Source: JAZNSB01 sp045590955
GTDB lineage: Bacteria > Pseudomonadota > Alphaproteobacteria > RF32 > CAG-239
Length of the DNA: 64,000 nt
NCBI GenBank assembly: GCA_045590955.1
Contig: JAZNSB010000059.1
Coordinates: forward strand, 1 to 64,000
Reading direction: 5' to 3'
A program made the position numbers and the translations under genes. The notes beneath the pieces were generated by a model, which did not search any database, was not told the DNA's origin, and was given only the letters and a program-made list of their open reading frames with translations. Below, piece by piece: positions 8,239 through 19,076 of this stretch. How positions within the stretch are numbered: the stretch's first letter is position 1; each line of letters opens with the position of its first letter.

Positions 8239-9387
8239 TTATCCCCTATATATTTTCAATACTAAATTTATAAGCTTTGGACTTTTATAGATTCTTTTAC
8301 ATATAAAATGTTTTGGCTTATACTTAACCCACTGTTTTAGCTCCTCAAAACTTTTCAATGCATTTTTCAGCCTCAATTTTTTACACTTCATTTTTGCTTC
8401 ATAAACAAACTTTTTATAAAAGAAAACTTTTTCATAATAAGGATATGTTTTCTTGTGCAAATCTTCATCATTTACAAACTCTGACAAAAAGCCGGGCAAA
8501 AGCATTCCAACAAACTTTGCAGCTAAAAACATTGGTGTCAGCGCATTAAAATTAATAGCAAGTTTTTTTACTTTATTTATATCAAATCCTTCTTGCGACA
8601 TTAAAAACTGACAGTCAAAAATTGTGAAAAGCACTCCGGAAATTGAACAATTTCTATGCAAATTTTTTGTCAAATTACATAAAGCAATCAGAAACAAAAC
8701 TTCATTGTCGGGCACTAATGTTTGTGTTCCAAAAACATTAGTTTGACGAGCACCGTCCAACAGCATTGACAAATACTTTTTATCATAATCAATATCCAAA
8801 TCCAAAAATCTGTGAATATCCAAAATTCCGGCGTCTGACCCAGGCAAATGCAAATCCACACTGTGAGCACCCTCTTCCTGCTCTGCTTCATATCCCATAT
8901 CTCTGGCAATTTCCAAAGATTTTTCATATTTTGCATTATCCAAAATCAAAACATCAATATCGCCCATATGCCTTGGCAAATCAAACCTCAGATGTTTCAT
9001 TGCGCCACCTTTTATTATCATCGGCACAATATCGTGTTCGTTTAATTTTTTACAAATTTTTGTATAGTGAGCAAGCAATCCCAAATTTGCAAACCTAAAG
9101 AAATTCATCACACCGTTTAATCTGGGCAAAATTTCTTCCGGCCATTTCAGATTCGGATTCTGTTTTTTAACATATGCCAATAAAAGAGCTGTTTTGGCAT
9201 CGTTTTCATCCAACTTCCAAACCTCAAACAATTTATCCAAATTTTCTTGAGTTTTTTCTTGAACAAACACAAAATCCATCAATCTTTTGTTTTTTGCAGA
9301 AACAATTTCTTCATAAAAACACATCAGCAGATTCTTTTCCACATCTGCCGCACTCTTAGTTTGCTTAAATACATTATCCAAATTCAT
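8239..9387 (-). CDS. Nucleotidyltransferase-family protein (NTP_transf_5 type)
   Basis: A 382-residue protein with the core of the uncharacterised NTP_transf_5 family: MIIKGGAMKH (GG at 127-128), then RHMGDIDVLI with two probable metal-binding Asp at 143 and 145, and a third acidic region around DIHRFLDLD. These proteins regularly accompany PqqD-like and HprK-like genes, and a nucleotidyl transfer step is inferred from the fold. It is the first gene of the operon. The next gene starts 1 nt after its stop. The C-terminal 150 residues are helical and basic without a known match. Confidence 0.72.
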   Translation of the reverse strand: MNLDNVFKQTKSAADVEKNLLMCFYEEIVSAKNKRLMDFVFVQEKTQENLDKLFEVWKLDENDAKTALLLAYVKKQNPNLKWPEEILPRLNGVMNFFRFANLGLLAHYTKICKKLNEHDIVPMIIKGGAMKHLRFDLPRHMGDIDVLILDNAKYEKSLEIARDMGYEAEQEEGAHSVDLHLPGSDAGILDIHRFLDLDIDYDKKYLSMLLDGARQTNVFGTQTLVPDNEVLFLIALCNLTKNLHRNCSISGVLFTIFDCQFLMSQEGFDINKVKKLAINFNALTPMFLAAKFVGMLLPGFLSEFVNDEDLHKKTYPYYEKVFFYKKFVYEAKMKCKKLRLKNALKSFEELKQWVKYKPKHFICKRIYKSPKLINLVLKIYRG

Positions 9388-9406
9388 TTTTTAATCCTCG
9401 CTCAGC

Positions 9407-9434
9407 AGAATACTACCCCCTCCGGATTTTTCAA
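9407..9434 (-). promoter_or_regulatory. Possible promoter of the ten-gene operon
   Basis: Read on the minus strand, TTGAAA (9429-9434) and TATTCT (9407-9412) are separated by 16 nt and lie just ahead of the first operon gene. The match to sigma-70 consensus is only moderate. Confidence 0.3.
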
Positions 9435-9486
9435 ACTTTTTTTTATTTTATTTCAAAGTTTTGTGGATTAAAAAAAATAATAATGA

Positions 9487-11595
<2,109 letters not shown>

Positions 11596-11596
11596 A

Positions 11597-11959
11597 TTAC
11601 TTTTTGTTGTTATAAATCTTTTCATCAATAAAAGATTTCATTTTTTCTTTATATTCGGCACCCCATTCCAACAAAGAATCAATAATGGGTTTAAGGCTTT
11701 TTCCCAAATTAGTAAGTTTATACTCTACTTTTGGTGGAATTTGCGCATATACTTTTCTAATCAAAATGCCTTGCTCTTCTAACTTTTTCAAATTAGAAGT
11801 TAATACTTTTTGAGTAATATCTCCCAACTCTTTTTTGAGCTCTCCAAATCTTTTTGTTCCTTGCAATAAGGTCTCTACGATAAGAATTTTCCACTTATCC
11901 CCAATTATATCCAAGGCAAATTTTGTTGGGTGATTATTTTCTTTTTCTTTCTTTTCCAC
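11597..11959 (-). CDS. HxlR-family winged-helix regulator
   Basis: The 120-residue protein has the HxlR signature FALDIIGDKWKILIVETLLQGTKRF, then FGELKKELGDITQKVLTSNLKKLEEQGIL as recognition helix and wing. The cysteine normally found just before the first helix in redox- or electrophile-sensing members is replaced by His-Pro here. It ends 1 nt from the ligA stop and is divergent from the FadL-like gene, so that porin or itself is the likely target. This target assignment is inference from arrangement. Confidence 0.88.
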   Translation of the reverse strand: MEKKEKENNHPTKFALDIIGDKWKILIVETLLQGTKRFGELKKELGDITQKVLTSNLKKLEEQGILIRKVYAQIPPKVEYKLTNLGKSLKPIIDSLLEWGAEYKEKMKSFIDEKIYNNKK

Positions 11960-12001
11960 TATTTTTTCACCTGACTAAAATGCAGAAAACATATTATAGT
12001 A

Positions 12002-12027
12002 TCTTTTAGAAACTAAGGCTTTCTAAA
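12002..12027. promoter_or_regulatory. Imperfect inverted repeat in the HxlR-fadL divergent region
   Basis: CTTTTAGAAA, six bases, then CTTTCTAAAG forms a near-palindrome in the 142-base divergent spacer. It is a plausible binding site for the dimeric HxlR protein encoded beside it. No experimental support can be read here. Confidence 0.35.
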
Positions 12028-12101
12028 GTGCCTACTTTACGAAATACGATATATGACTATAGTTAGCAAGTCAAATAAAAATTAAAACAAGAAGGAAAAA
12101 A

Positions 12102-13358
12102 ATGAAAAAAAATTACAAATTAGCATTACTGTGCACTGCCGGCGCATTAATAATGAGCAATGTAGCTCATGCAAGCGGTTATCAGTTAAATGAATTTTCT
12201 GCCACAGGATTGGGAAGAGCTTTTTCCGGCGCAGGTATTGTTGGCGACGACTATTCTGCCATTGCGTTTAACCCTGCAGGCATGATGTTAAAAGATTCCG
12301 GCATCCAAGGCGGATTAACCTCTGTTCAGATGCATTCAAACGTAACCGGAGAAATTGAATCTACCATCCCTTACCCCAATACTCCAAACGGACGTATGAA
12401 TTTATGGAAGGCTTTACCACACTTTTTCGGACAATACAAATTAAACGACAAAACCAGAGTTGGTTTGGGCGTATATTCTCCGTTTGGTTTGGCATCAGTA
12501 TATAACTATAATTGGTTTGGTGCGGGACACGGCACAAAAACAGAATTGGAAGTTGTAGATGTTGCTGCAGCTTTGGCATATCAAATAGATCCCAAAGTAA
12601 GCATTGGTGGTTCTGTGATTTACAGATATGTTCATGGCAACCTTATCAATGCTTTTACAAAAAGCGGATACTTTTTTCCCGGCACTGTAAACCAAATGGA
12701 CTTAGACGGCTGGGATTTTGCATATAGCTTTGGCCTTATGTTTGAACCCGTAAAAGGCACACGTTTTGGTGCATCATACAGAATAAACAATGCACATACC
12801 GTAAAAGGTCAAAACAAAATTTATGGATTGACCACACCTCCGTTTAGCGCATTAAACGGTATTTATGAAGGTCGTTCTACCATGACTTTGCCGGACACAT
12901 TAACATTGTCTGCTTTTCATAAGTTGAACGACAAAATTGACCTAACGGCAACAGCCAGATACACACGTTGGTCTGTATTTGACGACTTTGTAATGCAAAC
13001 AACTGCCGGTGGCGGATCTGTTGTAAGAATTCCGGAACGTTGGGGCAATGTATGGACATATTCTTTAGGTATGGATTACCATTACAACGACAACTGGACA
13101 TTCAGAACCGGTGTTGCCTATGACCCAACTCCAATCAGAAACTCAACATTCCGCACAGCCAGAATTCCTGATTCTGACAGATTTTGGGTAACTGTTGGTA
13201 CCAGCTATAAAAAAGACAACATGCAATTTGACCTCGGATATTCCCACCTGTTTATGCGCACAGGCAGATCAAACAATACATACGAAGGCTTAACATTGCA
13301 TACACGTCATGAAAATTACAGCAACATGATTGGAGCGCAAATTCAATATAATTTCTAA
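12102..13358 (+). CDS. FadL/OmpP1-family outer membrane transporter
   Basis: This is a 418-residue beta-barrel protein. A signal peptide of about 24 residues ends in VAHA before SGYQLNEFSATGLGRAFSGAG, the conserved FadL N-terminal plug segment. DDYSAIAFNPAGM follows, then alternating amphipathic strands, and the chain ends in Phe (QIQYNF) as expected for BAM insertion. FadL proteins let long-chain fatty acids or aromatic hydrophobics cross the outer membrane. The start has AAGGA at good spacing. The gene stands alone between the HxlR divergent region and a terminator. Confidence 0.9.
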   Translation: MKKNYKLALLCTAGALIMSNVAHASGYQLNEFSATGLGRAFSGAGIVGDDYSAIAFNPAGMMLKDSGIQGGLTSVQMHSNVTGEIESTIPYPNTPNGRMNLWKALPHFFGQYKLNDKTRVGLGVYSPFGLASVYNYNWFGAGHGTKTELEVVDVAAALAYQIDPKVSIGGSVIYRYVHGNLINAFTKSGYFFPGTVNQMDLDGWDFAYSFGLMFEPVKGTRFGASYRINNAHTVKGQNKIYGLTTPPFSALNGIYEGRSTMTLPDTLTLSAFHKLNDKIDLTATARYTRWSVFDDFVMQTTAGGGSVVRIPERWGNVWTYSLGMDYHYNDNWTFRTGVAYDPTPIRNSTFRTARIPDSDRFWVTVGTSYKKDNMQFDLGYSHLFMRTGRSNNTYEGLTLHTRHENYSNMIGAQIQYNF

Positions 13359-13378
13359 TCATTTCTGTTATAGCGCTC

Positions 13379-13412
13379 AAACACCCTTTGCTTAACATCA
13401 AAGGGTGTTTTT
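13379..13412 (+). terminator. Terminator after the FadL-like gene
   Basis: A perfect 12-base inverted repeat (AAACACCCTTTG at 13379-13390, its complement at 13399-13410) with an 8-nt loop is followed by T residues. Confidence 0.88.
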
Positions 13413-13437
13413 GTTTGGCATAATTTGTGCAATTTTG

Positions 13438-13466
13438 TTGAAAAGCAATAAAAAATCAACTAAATT
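13438..13466 (+). promoter_or_regulatory. Possible promoter of the ruvAB-tol run
   Basis: TTGAAA and TAAATT lie 17 nt apart, 26 nt before the ruvA start. The -10 box matches four of six consensus positions. Confidence 0.38.
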
Positions 13467-13491
13467 AAATAAAATTTTTTAGGAAAAACAC

Positions 13492-14151
13492 ATGATTGCA
13501 AAATTAACAGGAACCATAGATTTTATTGGAGCAGAAAGCATTATCCTAGATGTAAACGGAGTTGGATATCTGGTTTTTTGCACCTCAAGAACTCTCGGCA
13601 GATTAACAAAAGGAACAATTATCTCCCTATATACAGAAACCGTTGTTAGAGAAGATAGTATCACAATATACGGCTTTGCCGATATGTTGGAAAAAGAGTG
13701 GTTCCTAACCTTAACCAAAGTTCAAGGCGTAGGATCAAAAGTAGGACTGAGCATTTTATCATCTGCAAGTTGCACAGAGCTGTCTCAAGCACTTGTTGTT
13801 CAAGACAAAAACATATTCGCCAGAGCCAACGGTGTAGGTCCTAAACTTGCCCAAAGAATTGTTACGGAATTAAAAGATAAAATTGTTCAGCTACCGCTTG
13901 GAGCTCAAAAATCAGATTTGGGTAATGCCTTAAATATAGGCACCACAGATTCTCTGTCGGCTCCAATACCGGAAGAAACATATTCTGACCCCACAGCCAT
14001 GGAAGATGCCATTTCTGCGCTTGTCAACTTAGGATACCAAAAAATAGAAGCATATCGCGCCGTTAATTTAGCGGCCAAAAACAACCCTCAGGCTGATATG
14101 CAAGAACTAATAAAACAAGCACTAAAAGAATTTGTTAAAAAGGAGTTTTAA
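13492..14151 (+). CDS. ruvA: Holliday junction DNA helicase subunit RuvA
   Basis: RuvA tetramers bind four-way junctions and load RuvB. The 219-residue product has the N-terminal OB domain (MIAKLTGTIDFIGAESIILDVNGVGYLV), two helix-hairpin-helix motifs (VQGVGSKVGLSIL and ANGVGPKLAQRIVTELKDK), and the C-terminal RuvB-contacting helical domain (AMEDAISALVNLGYQKIEAYRAV). Length is slightly above the E. coli protein because of a longer flexible linker. TAGGA precedes the start. ruvB follows after 3 nt. Confidence 0.96.
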   Translation: MIAKLTGTIDFIGAESIILDVNGVGYLVFCTSRTLGRLTKGTIISLYTETVVREDSITIYGFADMLEKEWFLTLTKVQGVGSKVGLSILSSASCTELSQALVVQDKNIFARANGVGPKLAQRIVTELKDKIVQLPLGAQKSDLGNALNIGTTDSLSAPIPEETYSDPTAMEDAISALVNLGYQKIEAYRAVNLAAKNNPQADMQELIKQALKEFVKKEF

Positions 14152-14154
14152 TAT

Positions 14155-15195
14155 ATGGAAGAAAGACTTGTAAGCCCTAATACGCTTGAAGAAGACAATT
14201 CAGAGATTAATACTCCGATAAACCTTCGTCCAAACAAATTAAGCGAATTTGTCGGACAACAACAGGTTTGTGAAAATCTGCAAGTGTTTATTCAATCTGC
14301 AAAATCAAGAAATGAGGCTTTGGACCACACTTTATTTTTTGGACCTCCCGGACTTGGCAAAACCACGCTTGCCGGCATTGTTGCCAAAGAACTTGGTGTA
14401 AACTTTAAAGCAACTTCAGCCCCCATGATTACAAAATCTGGAGATTTAGCTGCCATTTTAACCAATCTTGAAGCAAATGATGTTTTGTTTATTGATGAAA
14501 TTCATCGCCTCAATCCGGCAATTGAAGAAGTTTTATATTCTGCAATGGAAGATTTTCAGCTTGATTTGATTATTGGCGAAGGTCCTTCTGCCAGATCTGT
14601 AAAAATAGATCTTAAACCATTTACATTAATCGGGGCCACCACCCGCTCAGGATTACTTTCTGCTCCATTAAGAGAAAGGTTTGGCATTCCGTTAAGATTA
14701 GACTTTTATACACCACAAGAATTAATGCAAATTGTTCAAAGAGGAGCAAACTTGCTTGGCATCAACATGAATAAAGAAGGAGCTTTAGAAATTGCCAAAA
14801 GATCACGTGGCACTCCTCGTGTGGCAGGCAGACTTCTTAAAAGGGTAAGAGATTTTGGATTAATATCAAAAGCAAAAACCATAGATGAGCAAATTGCCGA
14901 TAACGCACTTATGCGTCTTGAAGTAGATAATTATGGTTTAGATTCGTTTGACAGAAGATACCTTGGTTGCATTGTAAAAAATTATGGCGGAGGCCCTGTT
15001 GGTGCAGACACACTCGCAGCAGCTCTTTCTGAAGAAAGAGATACAATTGAAGAAGTTATTGAACCATTTTTGCTAAAACTTGGATTTATCCAAAGAACCC
15101 CCCGGGGCAGAGTAATTTCTGAACTTGGATATTCTTATTTAGGCCTAACACCACTCAAAAAAACAACAAAGCAGTTTGATTTATTGGAGGATTAA
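14155..15195 (+). CDS. ruvB: Holliday junction branch migration ATPase RuvB
   Basis: RuvB is the hexameric AAA+ motor that drives branch migration. The 346-residue product carries Walker [12 protein letters not shown] (about 62-72), Walker [11 protein letters not shown], sensor 1 IGATTR, an arginine finger region LRERFG, and the C-terminal winged helix ending in [14 protein letters not shown]. It is translated from an ATG 3 nt after ruvA and followed 3 nt later by a thioesterase gene. Confidence 0.97.
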   Translation: MEERLVSPNTLEEDNSEINTPINLRPNKLSEFVGQQQVCENLQVFIQSAKSRNEALDHTLFFGPPGLGKTTLAGIVAKELGVNFKATSAPMITKSGDLAAILTNLEANDVLFIDEIHRLNPAIEEVLYSAMEDFQLDLIIGEGPSARSVKIDLKPFTLIGATTRSGLLSAPLRERFGIPLRLDFYTPQELMQIVQRGANLLGINMNKEGALEIAKRSRGTPRVAGRLLKRVRDFGLISKAKTIDEQIADNALMRLEVDNYGLDSFDRRYLGCIVKNYGGGPVGADTLAAALSEERDTIEEVIEPFLLKLGFIQRTPRGRVISELGYSYLGLTPLKKTTKQFDLLED

Positions 15196-15198
15196 ATT

Positions 15199-15651
15199 AT
15201 GACAGATTGTGTAATGCCTGCAACCGGTAAGCTTATCGGTAACAAGTTTTATTATCCCATCAGAGTATATTTTGAAGATACCGATATAGAAGGCATTGTA
15301 TACTTTGCCAACTATCTTAAATTTGCAGAAAGAGCCCGCACGGAATTTGTTCGTTATCTTGGATTTAGACAACAAGACAATTTTGAAAACGGAGAAAAAA
15401 AAGGTTTTGTGGTAAAACACATGGAAATAGATTACAAAAAACCCGCCACACTGGACGACTGTTTAACTGTTACCGTCCAAATTTCAAAAATGAAAAACGT
15501 AAGCATTGAACTTATTCAAGAAATAAAACGCCAAGAAGAAACCTTGGCAGTAGTTACCATAAAAGTCGGTTATATGGACTTTAACAGTGGAAGTTTATGC
15601 AAATTAAGTCCTCAAATGCTTGAAAAATTTGCTTTAGCAAGTTGCTGTTAA
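15199..15651 (+). CDS. ybgC: YbgC-type acyl-CoA thioesterase, copy 1
   Basis: This 150-residue hotdog-fold protein has the catalytic segment RVYFEDTDIEGIVYFANYLKFAERAR, whose Asp is the active-site residue of 4-hydroxybenzoyl-CoA/YbgC thioesterases. YbgC proteins hydrolyse acyl-CoA or acyl-ACP and occur at the head of tol operons, where a link to phospholipid metabolism is proposed. GGAGG precedes the start, 3 nt after ruvB. A second, diverged copy follows at 15716. Both keep the EDTD motif and overall length. Confidence 0.9.
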   Translation: MTDCVMPATGKLIGNKFYYPIRVYFEDTDIEGIVYFANYLKFAERARTEFVRYLGFRQQDNFENGEKKGFVVKHMEIDYKKPATLDDCLTVTVQISKMKNVSIELIQEIKRQEETLAVVTIKVGYMDFNSGSLCKLSPQMLEKFALASCC

Positions 15652-15715
15652 TAGAAAATTTAGCAATTAGCAATTATCTTTCTTATAAATTCAAAAATTT
15701 ATAAGGAGATTTGCC

Positions 15716-16153
15716 ATGGCACAAGCAGCCCAAGGAAGCTTTGAAGACGGACGTTTTGTATATCCTATCAGAGTATATTATGAAGACACAGATGCAGAAG
15801 GCGTTGTGTATCATCTTAACTACCTCAAATACATAGAAAGAACAGGCATAGAAATGCTCAGAGCCATTGGTTTTTCTCAAAAAGAAAACATGCAATCAGA
15901 AAACCCTATTGCACTTGTTGTCAGACATTTAGACATTGACTACAAATCTTTTGCATTTTTGGACGACTTACTATGGGTAAAAGCTAAACCCGTTGCCGTT
16001 AAGGGGGTAAGAATGACATTAAATTATGAAATTTATAATGAAGACAGACTTCTTACCACCGCCACAGAAGACATTGTGATTGTTGATCTAAAAACCAAAC
16101 GTCCAATGCGCCTGCCCGCCGATTTGGTAGAAAAATTAAGCAAATATATGTAG
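15716..16153 (+). CDS. ybgC: YbgC-type acyl-CoA thioesterase, copy 2
   Basis: The 145-residue paralogue of the preceding gene shares the opening FVYPIRVYYEDTDAEGVVYHLNYLKYIERT but differs over most of the C-terminal half. It contains the same catalytic Asp. AAGGAG lies 7 nt before the ATG. The 64-nt spacer from copy 1 contains no clear terminator, so both belong to the same transcript. Tandem YbgC copies suggest two acyl substrates, or a duplication under relaxed constraint. Confidence 0.9.
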   Translation: MAQAAQGSFEDGRFVYPIRVYYEDTDAEGVVYHLNYLKYIERTGIEMLRAIGFSQKENMQSENPIALVVRHLDIDYKSFAFLDDLLWVKAKPVAVKGVRMTLNYEIYNEDRLLTTATEDIVIVDLKTKRPMRLPADLVEKLSKYM

Positions 16154-16245
16154 AAAAGTACATAATTTTAATCAATTTTTTAGTATTTTCTGTTAGATTT
16201 TTTCATAAATGGAAATTTGTTTAAAAATCTAGCTAGGAAAATAAC

Positions 16246-16983
16246 ATGGATACACAACTTTTAACAACAGCTACTGCCGGAAATTCATTTTATGATTTAG
16301 TCTGGGATTCAGACTGGATGACCAAAATCATTTTACTTGGATTGATTGCCGCTTCTGTATGGACATGGGCCATTATCATTGAAAAAATCGGTATGTTTAA
16401 ACAACTCAAAATGCGCACCAAAAGTTTTGAAGCAAAATTTTGGTCAGGCGGTTCACTGGACAGATTATATGAAAACATTGGCAACAAACCCAAAGACCCA
16501 ATGTCTGCCATGTTTGTTGCAGCCATGAAAGAATGGAAAAGAACAAATATTTTAAAAGCAAAAATAGACAGAGGCTTTAGGGGTGTTTCTTTGCAACAAA
16601 GAATAGAAAAGTCAATGTGTGTTTCCATGGACAAAGAACTTGAAGCAATGGAAACCCGTCTTGGATTTTTATCTTCTACCGGTTCTGTGGCTCCGTTTGT
16701 AGGATTATTTGGAACTGTTTGGGGAATTATGGATTGCTTTCAAGCTATTGCCCTAACACAAAACAACTCTCTATCTGCCATTGCTCCCGGTATTGCAGAA
16801 GCCTTATTTACTACTGCCTTTGGTTTAATTGCCGCTATTCCGGCTGTAATTGCTTATAACAAATTTTCTTCAGATGTAGACAGATATGCCAAACGTTTAG
16901 AAAACTTTTTAAGTGAATTCTCAAGCATTTTATCAAGAGAAATTGACGATAGCGCCATGAAAGCAGAAATTGCAGGAGAATAA
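16246..16983 (+). CDS. tolQ: Tol-Pal system proton channel protein TolQ
   Basis: TolQ and TolR form the proton-motive-force driven motor that powers outer membrane constriction during division. The 245-residue product has a first membrane segment at about 27-45, a cytoplasmic loop with basic residues, then two further membrane segments (FVGLFGTVWGIMDCFQAI and TTAFGLIAAIPAVIAYN) typical of the MotA/TolQ/ExbB family. AGGA precedes the start. tolR begins 1 nt after its stop. The downstream tolR-tolA arrangement identifies it as Tol rather than Exb. Confidence 0.93.
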   Translation: MDTQLLTTATAGNSFYDLVWDSDWMTKIILLGLIAASVWTWAIIIEKIGMFKQLKMRTKSFEAKFWSGGSLDRLYENIGNKPKDPMSAMFVAAMKEWKRTNILKAKIDRGFRGVSLQQRIEKSMCVSMDKELEAMETRLGFLSSTGSVAPFVGLFGTVWGIMDCFQAIALTQNNSLSAIAPGIAEALFTTAFGLIAAIPAVIAYNKFSSDVDRYAKRLENFLSEFSSILSREIDDSAMKAEIAGE

Positions 16984-16984
16984 A

Positions 16985-17440
16985 ATGTTCAACTATGGAA
17001 TCAGAAGAGAAAGAAGAAGTTCTCGCAAAGCAAACGCAGACATAAACATCACTCCGCTGATAGACGTTACCATGTCTTTGCTTGTTATTTTTATGGCTGC
17101 CGCACCGCTAATGACCACCGGAATTGCGCTTGATTTACCCAAAGTTGGAGGCAAAGCCCTAAATGAAGATGTTACATCTGTCAACATAAGTGTTGACAAA
17201 GATGGTTATTATTACGTGGGAGAAAAAGAAATTGCCCAAGATAACCTTGTTGAAAAATTAAAAGCCATCAAAGATGCCAACAAAGATATTTCCATAACCA
17301 TATCCGGTGACACTGCCGCAGAATATGGACGTGTAATAGGGTTAATGGCCATATTAAAACAAGCAGGTTTTGAAAAAGTAGGATTAAAAACAGAACCGCA
17401 AAAACAAACAAAAAAGAGTAAAAAAACAAGGAAAAAATAG
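16985..17440 (+). CDS. tolR: Tol-Pal system protein TolR
   Basis: The 151-residue product has the ExbD/TolR architecture. A basic N-terminus is followed by INITPLIDVTMSLLVIFMAAAPLM, where the Asp in the membrane segment is the proton-carrying residue. A periplasmic domain with VNISVDKDGYYYVGEKEI follows. The chain ends in a Lys-rich tail (KKSKKTRKK) that is longer than usual. I start it at ATG 16985, immediately after tolQ. The tolA GTG overlaps its stop by one base. Confidence 0.92.
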   Translation: MFNYGIRRERRSSRKANADINITPLIDVTMSLLVIFMAAAPLMTTGIALDLPKVGGKALNEDVTSVNISVDKDGYYYVGEKEIAQDNLVEKLKAIKDANKDISITISGDTAAEYGRVIGLMAILKQAGFEKVGLKTEPQKQTKKSKKTRKK

Positions 17441-18381
17441 TGAAAGACCCTCTTTACAAATCGCTGTTAGGGCACTTAATACTGGTCCTTATTATCATAT
17501 TGGATATGCCGGCTTTATGGCGTAAAGATATGTCTATACACCAAGTGCCCATAATTGTTGATTTGAAAGATGTAAAAATTTCACAAATGACCAACCTTCC
17601 ACCAAAAGTTAAGCTCGGCAAAGAAAATAAAGAAGCAAGCACCATAAAACGCAAAAAAGAAAATTATACTCAAAAAGAAGAAAAGCCCAAAACAACTGCT
17701 CCCAAACAAGAGACGGTTGAAACAAAAGAGCAACCCAAAGAACAAGAAGTAAAAAAAACCAAAGAATCTTTTTTGGTAGCCCCACCGCCGGCAAAACCAA
17801 AACCCAAAACAAAGCCTAAAGAAAAACCAAAACCGGCCCAATCTGACAAACAAAGAACTAAAAAAGAAGAACCCAAAAAAGAAAATAAACCGGCCAATAA
17901 AGACCCTGTGCTTGCAAATCCTCTTAAAAGTTTGTTGGCATCTGTAGATGCATTGGAAAAAGAACTTGGCTCAAAAGATGAACATGCCACCACAACTTCA
18001 ACCGAAGGGTACAAACATCAAGGTGTTGATGGCGGAACCGTTGGTTCATATTTTTCAGAACTTTCCATTTCAGAAACAGATTTACTTGCTGGCAGATTAA
18101 GAGCATGTTGGAATTTGGACCCTGGTGCCAGAGGTATTCAGGATATGATTATTGAAATAAGAGTTCATTTAACTCCAGAAGGTAAAGTTCAAGATGTAAA
18201 AATTTTAGACACCAACAGATACAGCACAGATAAACACTTCCGCTCTGTGGCAGAAAGTGCTAGAAGAGCCGTATATGTATGCGCTCCATACACCATATTT
18301 GTTGAAAAATATGCCGACCAATACGATATGTGGAAGACCATGTTATTAAGATTTAACCCGCTTGATGGAGAAGTAAAATGA
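17440..18381 (+). CDS. tolA: TolA-like periplasm-spanning protein
   Basis: The 313-residue product has one N-terminal membrane segment (about 8-25, LLGHLILVLIIILDMPAL). A long Lys/Pro/Glu-rich linker follows from about 60 to 160, then a C-terminal domain (LLAGRLRACWNLDPGARGIQDMIIEIRVHLTPEGKV) of TonB_C/TolA type. It would connect the TolQR motor to the outer membrane. It starts with GTG overlapping the tolR stop. Low-complexity repeats in the linker make sequence search unreliable, so the identification rests on domain order and operon position. Confidence 0.85.
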   Translation: MKDPLYKSLLGHLILVLIIILDMPALWRKDMSIHQVPIIVDLKDVKISQMTNLPPKVKLGKENKEASTIKRKKENYTQKEEKPKTTAPKQETVETKEQPKEQEVKKTKESFLVAPPPAKPKPKTKPKEKPKPAQSDKQRTKKEEPKKENKPANKDPVLANPLKSLLASVDALEKELGSKDEHATTTSTEGYKHQGVDGGTVGSYFSELSISETDLLAGRLRACWNLDPGARGIQDMIIEIRVHLTPEGKVQDVKILDTNRYSTDKHFRSVAESARRAVYVCAPYTIFVEKYADQYDMWKTMLLRFNPLDGEVK

Positions 18382-19076
18382 GATTAAGCACAACAAAATT
18401 AGTTACGGAAAGCGCAGAATATATGATAAAAAATTATAAAAGCATGTCTGTATTTTGCCTTATTTGTTATGTCTTTATGTGTTCTTCAAAGCTGTTTGGC
18501 GGATGGCAGAGACCGGAATTTTTAATTATCCTGGCAATTGCATATATTGCGTTGGTTTATTTTTTCAGATTTTACTTTAATAAAAAACCATTTTTTCAAC
18601 TCAAAAGTGTCGGAAAATCTTTAATTCCTTCCACCAAAATTTTTATGATAATGCTTTTATTTACTTCTCTGTTAATTTTCTTGCCGTTTTTAGGATTATT
18701 TATTGATGCCGGCACTAATTACTGGGACAAATACATGCAATATCTGCAAGCATTTCAACAAGAAAGTCAAGTTGTTGACTTGGTACTAAATATGCTATTT
18801 ATCTTTACTTCTCCAATTTTCCTATACCGACCAAGCTTAGCATTTATTTCTTCTCTTTTGGGCAGAAGCCCGTCTCTTCGCACCGCATGGAAAAAATCAA
18901 CAGACAACTACTGGGTATTTTTTTCCATTGTTTTTGGTATAAATATTGCTTTACTGCTGTTACGCACAGTTCTTACCAATGACTACATATTCTTTATTTT
19001 TGCTTCCGGACTTACCATATACTTTAACATTATATTGGCAAAAACTTACGAAATTTTATTTAACTTAGAGCAATAA
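18378..19076 (+). CDS. Unrecognised multi-pass inner membrane protein in the tol operon
   Basis: This 232-residue protein has about five or six hydrophobic segments (around 25-38, 48-66, 88-110, 140-160, 178-196 and 202-222) and a short basic N-terminus. No family is recognised. Its ATG overlaps the tolA stop (ATGA), so it is translationally coupled to tolA. It occupies the position where tolB and pal normally stand. At the 3' end it overlaps the convergent HD-domain gene by 31 nt. Confidence 0.75.
   Translation: MRLSTTKLVTESAEYMIKNYKSMSVFCLICYVFMCSSKLFGGWQRPEFLIILAIAYIALVYFFRFYFNKKPFFQLKSVGKSLIPSTKIFMIMLLFTSLLIFLPFLGLFIDAGTNYWDKYMQYLQAFQQESQVVDLVLNMLFIFTSPIFLYRPSLAFISSLLGRSPSLRTAWKKSTDNYWVFFSIVFGINIALLLLRTVLTNDYIFFIFASGLTIYFNIILAKTYEILFNLEQ

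Noticed and set aside
6644..9387. Lasso peptide biosynthesis cluster
   Set aside because: PqqD-like, kinase and nucleotidyltransferase genes fit, but there is no asparagine-synthetase-like cyclase, no transglutaminase-like leader protease and no clear precursor gene.
15199..16153. Frameshifted single ybgC gene
   Set aside because: Both copies are full length, have their own starts and ribosome sites, and each contains the catalytic EDTD motif.
17581..18014. Open frames antisense to tolA
   Set aside because: They arise from the Lys/Pro-rich linker codons read in reverse, have low-complexity Phe or Ser-rich products, and lack ribosome sites.
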